From the NCBI GenBank assembly GCA_035281585.1, contig DATEDP010000056.1:1-36909 (forward strand): a DNA stretch of 36,909 bases. Reading direction: 5' to 3'. Under the pieces are notes generated by a model that saw only the letters and a program-made list of their open reading frames with translations, had not been told where the DNA came from and made no database searches. This stretch comes from a bacterium (GTDB lineage: Bacteria > UBA10199 > DSSB01). Numbering within the stretch: position 1 is the stretch's first letter; the number at the start of each line of letters is the position of its first letter. Below are positions 17,577-26,502 of this stretch, in pieces. The translations under genes and the position numbers were made by a program.

Positions 17577-18254
17577 AACGCGCCGCGCGGCCTCCCAAGC
17601 GATGGGCCACCCCATCTTGGAGCGGCCTTGGAGGCGGTCGCGAAACACGATCGGGTACTCTCGAATTCGGCAACCATCGTCCCAAAGCGCCAGGGTCAGC
17701 TCGACCCAAAAACCGTAACCGTCGCAGCGGAAACGCTGGCTTTCGAGACGCTCCAAAGTCCGGCGATTGAAACAACGGAAGCCGGCGGTGATGTCGCGAA
17801 ACGGGAGCGAGAGCAAACGGCGGGCGTAGAGATTGGCCCCGAGGCTCAAAGCCCTTCGGTGCCATGGCCAATTTTCCACACCGCCCCCCGGCACATAACG
17901 CGAACCGATGACCAGATCGCAGCTTTCCACCAGCTTGAGCATCGGCAAGACCGCCTCGACCGGATGGGAACGGTCGCCGTCCATTTGCAAGAGCCTCTCG
18001 GCACCGAGCTTCAAAGCGTCATGATAGCCCTCGAGGCACGAGTGGGCGAAGCTCCGGGGCGGCGCCCGATGGAGGCAATGGAGCCGTTCGCCGTAACGCG
18101 TTTTCAAGTCCTCGGCCAGCCGGCCGGTGCCATCGGGCGAAGCGTCGTCCACCACCAGAAAATGAAGCTCGGCCGGCAGAGCCGCCAGCTCTTCCAGCAG
18201 GATCGGCAGATTTTCCCGCTCATTATAGGTGGGAATGAGGATGAAATCTTTCAC
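17469..18254 (-). CDS. Polyprenyl-phosphate-mannose synthase-like GT2
   Basis: A 261-residue family 2 glycosyltransferase resembling dolichol-phosphate mannose synthase (DPM1/Ppm1). It has LIPTYNERENLP, the nucleotide-binding VVDDASPDGTG, the metal-binding QMDGDRSHP, the IGSRYVPGGGVENW segment, FRDITAGFRCF, and the late motif EYPIVFRDRLQGRSKM, all diagnostic of this subfamily. There is no C-terminal membrane domain, so it should act at the cytoplasmic face. The expected product is a polyprenyl-phosphate hexose, the donor for PMT- and GT-C-type enzymes such as those on either side. GTG start, with GGAG about 4 bases upstream. The 3' end overlaps the convergent PMT-like gene by 108 bases and the 5' end is divergent from the STT3-like gene. 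Confidence 0.85.
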   Translation of the reverse strand: MKDFILIPTYNERENLPILLEELAALPAELHFLVVDDASPDGTGRLAEDLKTRYGERLHCLHRAPPRSFAHSCLEGYHDALKLGAERLLQMDGDRSHPVEAVLPMLKLVESCDLVIGSRYVPGGGVENWPWHRRALSLGANLYARRLLSLPFRDITAGFRCFNRRTLERLESQRFRCDGYGFWVELTLALWDDGCRIREYPIVFRDRLQGRSKMGWPIAWEAARRVLRLRGLRRKGIGEAAKALLGHTPAPEEGTVIPGDE

Positions 18255-18319
18255 GGCTCTCCGGCGATGGCGACAAAATACTTGGAAGGCGATCGCAAAT
18301 ACTAGTATTAAATCCGCCG

Positions 18320-20422
18320 ATGCCGCTTGCCCTCGCCTGTCTCAAAGCCGTCTTGCTCTTCACCCTGACCGGCCTCAGCTTGTTCCGCTTGGCGCCCCGC
18401 GCCATCCGGGAAATCCATTCCTGGATCGACCGAATCTTGCTGTCGCTGCTCACCGGCATCGCCTTCTATACCCTCTTCTTTCTCTTGGCCCAGGGCCTAT
18501 TCAACCTGCCCTTGACCCAGGTCACGCTTTGGGGGGTCTTCACCTTGATCCTCGCGGCCGGCGCCGGGGTCGAGATCTACCGCCGCTCCCGGCATTTGAA
18601 GACCGGTTTCGAGGAAAGCCCCGACGAAGACGAAAAGCTCGACAAGCCTCCGGCCCGGCCCTGGCGTGAGCTGATGGTCCTGATCGCCCTCGGCCTCATC
18701 TTCGCCTTCAGCCTTCACGTCCGGCTGCAGAACGGGCTCAAATACCCGGATAAGCTGCTCGATGCCGATCCTTACCGCCACCACATCCGTACCGAGGCCT
18801 TGATCCAAACCGGCCACCTGTCGAAATTCGACCCTTACTTGGTCGGCGAGGTTCCCATCTTCGAGCTCCAGGGCTGTTATATCCTGGCCGGCGTCCTGGG
18901 GCTGGCCGGGCCTTTCTCGGCTTGGGATCTCTGGGCCTGGGGCTCCCAGGTTTTTGGGGCCTTGAGCATCCTTTCGCTCTACCTCTTCGCCAAGCTGGGG
19001 CTGCGCTCGGTCATCGCCAGCGACCTCGGCCCCCCGCCCCGGCGCAAAAAAGGGCCGGCCCCGCCCCACCTCCGGGCCGAGGAAGTCGCCACTTTCGTCG
19101 CCCTGATCGCGGCCGCGCTGTGGGGAGCCTCGCCGGTTCACATCCTTCGCACCAATGCCGGCTTCTCCGAGGCCTATGCGATTCCGATGCTGGCGCCGGC
19201 CCTGCTCTTCTACCTTTGGGCGGCCGAGAGCCGGGTCTGGGGCGACTTCGTCTGGTTCGGCGTCTTCTTCACCGCGCTGGCCTTCATCAATCCGGTGCCG
19301 GCGGTCTTTGTCGTGCCTTTCTTCGCGGTTCACGCGGTCTACGTCTTCGTCAAAACCCGCGATAAGCGCTGGATCTGGGGCAACTTGCTGGCCGGCGGGA
19401 TCTTCCTGGCCTGCCTCCTGGTCTGGAATTGGAAATTCTTGGCCACCCCGCTCTTCACCGGCGCCCTGGCCACCGGCAAGGCCGGCACCGAGGGAATCAT
19501 GAAGGCGATGGGACAAAACCCGACCTTCGCCGAGAAGATCAAGGCCGGCTGGGAAACTTTCTCGCGGGAGATCTTCCGCAATCTGACCTTCGTCAACCTG
19601 TCGGGGCCCTCGATCGGATCTTTCCTCGGCGCCTTCGGTCTCAACGGCCGGCTGACTCGGCTTTTCTTCGACCTATTGGCGGTGGGCGGGGCCTTCGCCG
19701 GCTCCTTCTGGGTCTTCTGGAACGGGCGGGAGAAGAAATGGCGGATCGACGTCGTCACGGTCTTCTTCTTCCTTTCCTACGCCTTCTTTTTTCTGATCCT
19801 GTTTCTCATTCCCTTCGGCTTCATCTCCTTTACCTCCAAGTACTACCGCTACCTGCTCCCGATCAGCTTGAGCCTCTCCTGCATGTTCGCTTACTTCCTG
19901 TGGCGGCTCATCGATCACTGGGTGAAGAAGGATGGACGCAAGATCGCCGCGCTGGCCTTGACCACCGGCCTCTGCCTCCTCATCAATGCCGAAGCCGCGA
20001 CTTGGGGCGGCTGGATCCTCAACTGCACGCCTGAGGAATACGCCTCGGCCGATTGGATCAACAAGAACACCAAGAAGAACGACATCATCATCGCCAACTG
20101 GTACACCGGCGATTATCTGCGCAGCCTGACCTTGCGGAACATCGTCATCAGCGACTATCCGCGAGTCGAGGTGCGAGTGGCGATGGACAAGTTCAACCTG
20201 AACATCCCGATCCTGCCGCGCGATCCCAACAAGGTATTGGACTACGTCGAGAGCCATCCCGGCGATTATTATCTGGTGACGTCGAAGTGGGGTCCTTGGG
20301 GGAAATACGAAGCCAACCCGCAATTCGAGCTGCTTCAGACCAACGGCAGCAATAAGAAAACCCAGTCGAAGATCTTCAAGATCCACCGCCGGGCTCCGGA
20401 GTCGATTCCGGAGTCCTTGTAG
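18320..20422 (+). CDS. STT3/AglB-like GT-C membrane protein
   Basis: A 700-residue protein with about a dozen hydrophobic segments and a soluble C-terminal part. An acidic motif in the first long loop, LLDADPYRHHIRTEALIQTG (147-166), resembles the DxDPYYHxR region of oligosaccharyltransferases AglB and STT3. Near the C-terminus the segment ADWINKNTKKNDIII (about 577-591) runs into NWYTGDYLRSLTLRN (593-607), aligning with the STT3 pattern WLRENTPxxxVVxSWWDYGYxIxxxxNR, but with NWYTG in place of WWDYG. I therefore call it an STT3-like GT-C protein, possibly with altered acceptor specificity or no sequon recognition. Its neighbours, a lipid-P-mannose synthase and a PMT-like gene, support a glycosylation role. 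The start lacks a good Shine-Dalgarno. Confidence 0.65.
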   Translation: MPLALACLKAVLLFTLTGLSLFRLAPRAIREIHSWIDRILLSLLTGIAFYTLFFLLAQGLFNLPLTQVTLWGVFTLILAAGAGVEIYRRSRHLKTGFEESPDEDEKLDKPPARPWRELMVLIALGLIFAFSLHVRLQNGLKYPDKLLDADPYRHHIRTEALIQTGHLSKFDPYLVGEVPIFELQGCYILAGVLGLAGPFSAWDLWAWGSQVFGALSILSLYLFAKLGLRSVIASDLGPPPRRKKGPAPPHLRAEEVATFVALIAAALWGASPVHILRTNAGFSEAYAIPMLAPALLFYLWAAESRVWGDFVWFGVFFTALAFINPVPAVFVVPFFAVHAVYVFVKTRDKRWIWGNLLAGGIFLACLLVWNWKFLATPLFTGALATGKAGTEGIMKAMGQNPTFAEKIKAGWETFSREIFRNLTFVNLSGPSIGSFLGAFGLNGRLTRLFFDLLAVGGAFAGSFWVFWNGREKKWRIDVVTVFFFLSYAFFFLILFLIPFGFISFTSKYYRYLLPISLSLSCMFAYFLWRLIDHWVKKDGRKIAALALTTGLCLLINAEAATWGGWILNCTPEEYASADWINKNTKKNDIIIANWYTGDYLRSLTLRNIVISDYPRVEVRVAMDKFNLNIPILPRDPNKVLDYVESHPGDYYLVTSKWGPWGKYEANPQFELLQTNGSNKKTQSKIFKIHRRAPESIPESL

Positions 20423-20433
20423 CAAGGGATTTT

Positions 20434-20561
20434 CCCCCTTTGAAAAAGGGGGATTAAGGGGGATTTAAAGGCGGGCTTCTGGAAGAAAAGCCTGGCGAAC
20501 GAGCTTTATTGCTTTGCAACGGCTTTCAAATCCCCCCTGCCCCCCCTTTTTCAAAGGGGGG
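20434..20561. repeat. MITE-like inverted repeat element (family C)
   Basis: Two 33-base inverted arms (20434-20466 and 20528-20560). Each reads outside-in as CCCCCTTTGAAAAAGGGGG, then GATTAAGGGGGATTT on the left and GGCAGGGGGGATTT on the right, enclosing about 60 bases with no reading frame of interest. Each arm can also fold on itself (CCCCCTTT/AAAGGGGG-like). It fills the space between the convergent ends of the STT3-like and YfgM-like genes. Confidence 0.85.
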
Positions 20562-20569
20562 AAGTCCAG

Positions 20570-21268
20570 CTACGGAGTCTGGGTCTCGGGCGCCGATTCG
20601 GCGAGCTTGCCGGGGACCTTCATCGCTGCCAACTGGGCCCAGGCCGCGTTTTGCACCGGCTCCGGCGCATCCGATCCCTTGATGACCAGGCTGAAAAGGA
20701 TCTTCTCGGCCTCGCCGTTCTCGCCTTGGGCGAAATATCCGCGGGCCAACCCGAGCTTGGCCCGGAAACGGAAAGGATCCTCGGCCTTGTCGGCGACCGA
20801 GCGATAGACCTCCATGGCCTTGGCCGTGTCGCCGGAGTTCTCGAGGGCCGCCGCCCGGGCCAATCGTGCCACCGATTGGAGGGCGAAGGAATGGCCCGCC
20901 GGATCTTGGAGAGCCGCCGCGGCGTCTTTCCAGTTCTGCTGGCCCGAAAAGGCGCTGCCGAGACGAAGACCGACCACGTCTTTCAAGGGCCGCGGCGGAT
21001 TCAGTTTTTCCACCCTTTGCCAGGCGCTCAAGGACTCGCCGCTAGGAGCCTCATCGGCCTTCCAGTAATCGAGCGACAAGGTGTTCATCTTTTGTCCGAT
21101 CCGATACTGGTAGAGGGTATAGGCTCCGAAGGCCAGGAGAGCGGCTCCGACCAAGGCCCAAAGCTTCATCTGATGCTTGAGGAAGTAGCGGGTCAAATGA
21201 TCGAAGAAAGAGATGAACTCGTCGGGTCGGGCCGCTTTGGCCTTGGGCGGACGGTTGTATTGGGGCAC
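20570..21268 (-). CDS. YfgM-like membrane-anchored TPR protein
   Basis: A 232-residue protein with a cytoplasmic N-terminal part, one transmembrane helix at about residues 36-52 (LWALVGAALLAFGAYTLY) and a helical tail of TPR-like repeats (WKDAAAALQDPAGHSFALQSVARLARAAAL, DTAKAMEVYRSVADKAEDP, FRAKLGLARGYFAQGENGEAEKILFSLV). This arrangement matches the YfgM/TPR_21 group; E. coli YfgM is a SecYEG-associated chaperone-like protein. The GTG start follows GAGGAG by 6 bases, and the ribosome binding site overlaps the cdd stop 10 bases upstream, so it is the last gene of the long operon. The role in this organism is not known. Confidence 0.72.
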   Translation of the reverse strand: MPQYNRPPKAKAARPDEFISFFDHLTRYFLKHQMKLWALVGAALLAFGAYTLYQYRIGQKMNTLSLDYWKADEAPSGESLSAWQRVEKLNPPRPLKDVVGLRLGSAFSGQQNWKDAAAALQDPAGHSFALQSVARLARAAALENSGDTAKAMEVYRSVADKAEDPFRFRAKLGLARGYFAQGENGEAEKILFSLVIKGSDAPEPVQNAAWAQLAAMKVPGKLAESAPETQTP

Positions 21269-21278
21269 GTTTTTCTCC

Positions 21279-21662
21279 TCAGGCCTTCTTGAATGGTTCC
21301 GGATAGAGTGAGCTCAGCTTGACGACTTTGGCGCTGTCGCCCGAGCCGAGCAAAAGATCGATGTCGCCCGCCAACTCCCAGAGGACTTGGCGGCAAATTC
21401 CGCAAGGGACCACGTCGGGATCTTCCTGGGCGGTGATCGCCATCGCCGCGAATTCAGCCTCGCCTTCGCTGACCGCCTTGAAGATCGCCACCCGCTCGGC
21501 GCAGATCGAGGCGCCGAAGCTGGCGTTCTCGACATTGCAGCCGCTGTAGATCTTTCCGCTGCGGGTCAGCAGGGCCGCTCCGACATGATAGGAGGAATAT
21601 GGCGCATAGGCTTTGGCCATGGCCTCGGTTGCCCGAATTTTCAGCTCTTCGCATCCGCTCAT
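21279..21662 (-). CDS. cdd: Cytidine deaminase
   Basis: Zinc enzyme that converts (deoxy)cytidine to (deoxy)uridine in pyrimidine salvage. The 127-residue length fits the homotetrameric class. Zinc ligands and catalytic acid are present: Cys54 and Glu56 in SICAERVA, Cys87 and Cys90 in PCGICRQV; FxxxYSxxxVGAAL-type substrate residues appear as [14 protein letters not shown], and NVENASFG is intact. Its ATG overlaps the dut stop (ATGA), implying translational coupling. Pairing with dut makes a small dUMP/uridine supply unit. Confidence 0.95.
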   Translation of the reverse strand: MSGCEELKIRATEAMAKAYAPYSSYHVGAALLTRSGKIYSGCNVENASFGASICAERVAIFKAVSEGEAEFAAMAITAQEDPDVVPCGICRQVLWELAGDIDLLLGSGDSAKVVKLSSLYPEPFKKA

Positions 21663-22082
21663 CGTCCGGTGCTCCCGAATCCGCCCAGGCCCCGCTCGCT
21701 GGAGCTCAGCTCGGAGACGATTTCAATTTCGGCCCGCTCGACTTCGTGGATCACCATCTGGGCGATCCGCTCGCCGGCCTTGATCTCGAAGGGTTCTTGG
21801 CCGAGGTTGATCAAAACGACCTGAACCTCGCCGCGGTAGTCGTGGTCGATGGTGCCGGGAGAATTGAGGCAGGTAATGCCGTGGCGGATCGCCAGGCCCG
21901 AGCGAGGCCGGATCTGGGCCTCGTGACCCTCCGGCAGCTCCATCGAGAAGCCGCAGGGGATCAGCGCCCGTTCCATCGGCTGCAGAACTCGGGGTTTCTC
22001 CAGGGCGGCGCAAAGGTCCATCCCGGCGGCGCCGGCGCTCATATAAGCAGGGACCGCGAAGCCCGGGGCCTGTCCGACCCGC

Positions 22083-22108
<26 letters not shown>
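21659..22108 (-). CDS. dut: dUTP diphosphatase
   Basis: Hydrolyses dUTP to dUMP, keeping uracil out of DNA and feeding dTMP synthesis. All five motifs of trimeric dUTPases are present in 149 residues: [38 protein letters not shown] and the C-terminal [10 protein letters not shown] arm that closes over the active site. The start lies inside the end of pnp (26-base overlap) behind GGAGG with an 8-base spacer, and the stop overlaps the cdd start as ATGA. Confidence 0.96.
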
Positions 22109-24227
<2,119 letters not shown>

Positions 24228-24347
24228 TATAGCGCTTCTCCTTACTTAAAAGCGACGAAGCAAGCGCCCTTGAAAAAGGCTCTTGAGACGTCTTGATGCT
24301 TCGGGGGAGGCGCCGGCGAAACGGCAACGGTAGGGGGAGAAGAACCA

Positions 24348-24402
24348 ACTGATAATTTAGACACAAGGCCTTGGATCAAGGCCTTCGGCATAAATTATCA
24401 GT
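24348..24402 (-). promoter_or_regulatory. Long rpsO-pnp intergenic stem-loop
   Basis: Perfect 12-base outer arms ACTGATAATTTA / TAAATTATCAGT enclose a short internal loop and a perfect 9-pair inner stem AAGGCCTTG / CAAGGCCTT with a 3-base loop. It lies about 120 bases before the pnp ATG. In E. coli the pnp leader has a double-stranded hairpin cut by RNase III that starts pnp autocontrol; position and form match. Not followed by a T-tract, so not a terminator. Confidence 0.8.
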
Positions 24403-24405
24403 CTA

Positions 24406-24438
24406 GAAAACAAATCCCCCCGACCTTTGGGATCGGGG
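24406..24438 (-). terminator. Weak terminator after rpsO
   Basis: On the minus strand CCCCGA, loop TCCCAAAGG, TCGGGG, then GGATTTGTTTT. The stem is short (possibly extended by CC/GG in the loop) and the T-tract is broken, so partial read-through into pnp is expected, as known for rpsO-pnp in E. coli. Confidence 0.6.
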
Positions 24439-24462
24439 AGCCTTTCCCGAAATACGACAGAA

Positions 24463-24729
24463 CTACTTACGTAAACCTAAATCTCCAATGAGCTTCGAGT
24501 ACTTGCTTTGATCGTTGCGCTTCAGGTACTCGAGCAAGCGGCGGCGTTGGCCGACCAGCTTGAGCAGGCCCCGGCGGGAGGAATGATCCTTCACGTGGGC
24601 CTTGAAATGCTCGGTGAGCGAATCGATTCGGCGAGTGAGCAAAGCGACTTGAACCTCGGGCGAACCGGTGTCGCTGTCTTGGCGCTGGAACTTCCGAATG
24701 ATATCGCTCTTGTTTTCTCCGTTGGTCAT
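24463..24729 (-). CDS. rpsO: 30S ribosomal protein S15
   Basis: Primary binding protein of the 16S rRNA central domain, 88 residues, the usual length. Signature residues are intact: [44 protein letters not shown] and the end [13 protein letters not shown] start at the ATG at 24729 ([10 protein letters not shown]), not the in-frame start 30 bases upstream, because S15 proteins begin here. The Shine-Dalgarno is poor. The gene lies about 150 bases after truB, leaving room for its own promoter and leader, and precedes pnp, the standard order. Confidence 0.97.
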   Translation of the reverse strand: MTNGENKSDIIRKFQRQDSDTGSPEVQVALLTRRIDSLTEHFKAHVKDHSSRRGLLKLVGQRRRLLEYLKRNDQSKYSKLIGDLGLRK

Positions 24730-24876
24730 ACATCCATCTCTATTGTTAAATTGGGCCAAAAACCCTAGCCGCCATTATGCAGCGGTCGAGGGCCGATTGG
24801 CCAGTTCCCTTCGAAAAATTAAATTCAAAAGGTGGGGGCTCGTAACATAGCCCGGAAACGCTGTAAAGCAGCTTCC

Positions 24877-25779
24877 TCAAACGCTTTCTTGGCGCTGCAG
24901 GACTCGAAGGTACTCGAAATCCCGGCCGGGGGCCGCGACGATGAGAGCCTGAATTCTCCGGTCCCGAACCAGGGCGAGCTGCCTATCATAAAGTCCTTTA
25001 ATTTCAATAATTTGATTCACCCTTCGCAGCGAAACCCCAGCTTGAACCCGGCGCCGTTCCTCCTCGTCGATCAGCTCGACCTTGGGCCAAGAGGCCAAGA
25101 GCTCCTCGATGCTCCACAGCTCGGCCAGGGTCCCCGAGGGGTCTTCCAACACTCGGTCCAAGGTTCGGGCTCGGTCCAAGGTGAAGGGACCGCTGGCGAG
25201 GCGCCGCAAGGCGATCACGTGGGCGCCACAGCCCAGCCTTTCGCCAATGTCATGGACCAGTGAGCGGATATAGGTTCCCTTGGAGCAGTTCACCTGAAGG
25301 GTGAAGTCCGGCCGACTGAATGATTCCAGCTCCAGACTTTCGAAGTGAACCCGGCGCGACTTCCGCTCAACGCCCTCCCCGCTCCGGGCATAGTCATAGA
25401 GCGGACGTCCCCGAAACTTGATCGCCGAGTAAAGGGGGGGCATCTGTTCCTGCGAGCCGAGGAAGCCATGAACCGCGGCTTCGAGCCGAGAAGCTTCGAC
25501 CCAGGAAGGATCGGCGCGGCGCAGGACCGCACCATCGGCATCGTAGCTGTCGGTCGTCTCGCCAAGGCGGCCGATGACCCGGTAGCTCTTGGTCCCCTCT
25601 TCCAAATAAGGGATGATCTTGGTGGCCTCACCCAAGGCGATGGGCAGGACGCCGGTAGCCAAAGGATCCAAGGTGCCGGTATGGCCGAGCTTAGAGACCT
25701 TCAAAGCCCGGCGCACCCGGTTGAGCGCCTGTTGCGAAGTCATTCCGCCCGGCTTGTCGAGGATGAGAAGGCCGTCCAT
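24877..25779 (-). CDS. truB: tRNA pseudouridine-55 synthase
   Basis: Makes pseudouridine at position 55 in the T-loop of tRNAs. The 300-residue protein begins MDGLLILDKPGGMTSQ, has the catalytic aspartate Asp38 in GHTGTLDPLATGVL, then SYRVIGRLGETTDSYDADG, QMPPLYSAIKFRGRPLYDYAR and CSKGTYIRSLVHDIGERLG, and a short PUA-like C-terminus. CAGGAG lies 5 bases before the ATG. A palindromic repeat (25790-25869) separates it from rbfA. Confidence 0.97.
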   Translation of the reverse strand: MDGLLILDKPGGMTSQQALNRVRRALKVSKLGHTGTLDPLATGVLPIALGEATKIIPYLEEGTKSYRVIGRLGETTDSYDADGAVLRRADPSWVEASRLEAAVHGFLGSQEQMPPLYSAIKFRGRPLYDYARSGEGVERKSRRVHFESLELESFSRPDFTLQVNCSKGTYIRSLVHDIGERLGCGAHVIALRRLASGPFTLDRARTLDRVLEDPSGTLAELWSIEELLASWPKVELIDEEERRRVQAGVSLRRVNQIIEIKGLYDRQLALVRDRRIQALIVAAPGRDFEYLRVLQRQESV

Positions 25780-25789
25780 GGCGACTCCT

Positions 25790-25869
25790 GTAGGGGCGAC
25801 CCTTGCGGTCGCTCTATCTGCTGCGATCGCGATCGCTTTGCCTTGGGCACCCGCAAGGGGTGCCCCTAC
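25790..25869. repeat. GTAGGGGC palindromic repeat (family D)
   Basis: Ends GTAGGGGC / GCCCCTAC are inverted. Each side also folds alone: GCGACC-CTTGC-GGTCGC on the left and GGGCACC-CGCAA-GGGGTGCCC on the right; the middle contains the palindrome GCGATCGCGATCGC. The right end supplies the TAG stop of rbfA, and the left end abuts the truB ribosome binding site. Confidence 0.85.
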
Positions 25870-26201
25870 TCCTTGCCGAAGATGTCGTTGATCTTGTCCT
25901 GGATCTCGAAGGACTCATCGTAAAAGAACTCGATCTGAGGCGAAAACTTCATATCGAGCCGCTCGGTCAACAGGTGACGGACATAGCTTGCCGATTTTTC
26001 CAGGCCCTTGGCGGCCGCGGCCTTGCGATCCTCGGCGCCGGGCATCGCGTAGTACACCCGGGCCAGCCGCAAATCGGGGCTGACCTTGACGCCGGTGACG
26101 GTGGCGCCGTTGACCCGTGGATCGCTCAATTCAAAATGAAGAATTTGGCTCACTTCGCGGCGAATCTCTTCGGCGATGCGCTTGTCTCTTCCGGTTTTCA
26201 T
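25866..26201 (-). CDS. rbfA: Ribosome-binding factor A
   Basis: KH-like 30S maturation factor that acts late in assembly and in cold adaptation. From the ATG at 26201 it has 111 residues, starting MKTGRDKRIAEEIRREVSQIL with the family pattern DPRVNGATVTGVKVSPDLRLARVYY and a C-terminal LDMKFSPQIEFFYDESFE. A longer frame to 26354 reads back into the ylxP gene and is rejected. Its TAG stop is formed at the edge of the family D repeat (end CCCCTAC), so the original C-terminal residues may have been lost; the domain itself is complete. It follows ylxP by 5 bases. Confidence 0.94.
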   Translation of the reverse strand: MKTGRDKRIAEEIRREVSQILHFELSDPRVNGATVTGVKVSPDLRLARVYYAMPGAEDRKAAAAKGLEKSASYVRHLLTERLDMKFSPQIEFFYDESFEIQDKINDIFGKE

Positions 26202-26206
26202 CTCTC

Positions 26207-26497
26207 TCACTCGTAATGGATCATGTCCCGCTCCTCGCGGGTGATTTCGCCCAAGTGCATCGCTTGGATCGCGTTCATCGTCCGGGTGATCAGCGAGTCG
26301 AGGGTTGCCTCGTCGCCGCCGACCACCGCGAAGCCCATGCTGGCCCGTTGCCACAGATCCTGATTGCCGGTCTCGTTAACCACCACCTTGAGCTGGGATA
26401 GGACGCGGTCCTTCAGCTTCCCCAAGGAGTGGCGCTTCTCTTTCAGAGACTGGTTGTAAGGCATGAATAGCTCAAAGGAGCAGACGCCCACGACCAT
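26207..26497 (-). CDS. ylxP: DUF503 (YlxP-like) protein
   Basis: A 96-residue protein of the DUF503 family, almost always found between infB and rbfA. It shows the typical start MVVGVCSFELFMPYNQSLKEKRHSLGKLKDRV and the core FAVVGGDEATLDSLITRTMNAI. A role in ribosome maturation or RNA binding is suspected from gene context in Firmicutes, but no reaction is established. It lies 5 bases after infB and 5 before rbfA, so it is surely part of the operon. Confidence 0.88.
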   Translation of the reverse strand: MVVGVCSFELFMPYNQSLKEKRHSLGKLKDRVLSQLKVVVNETGNQDLWQRASMGFAVVGGDEATLDSLITRTMNAIQAMHLGEITREERDMIHYE

Positions 26498-26502
26498 TTC
26501 GA

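Noticed and set aside
24730-24876. S15 autoregulatory leader before rpsO
   Set aside because: A CCGC/GCGG hairpin and GGCGGCTAGGG are present, but I cannot fit a known S15-binding fold, so no feature was called.
26201-26354. 51-residue N-terminal extension of RbfA
   Set aside because: It overlaps ylxP in another frame and RbfA proteins start at MKTGRDKRIAEE; the extension has shadow-like composition.
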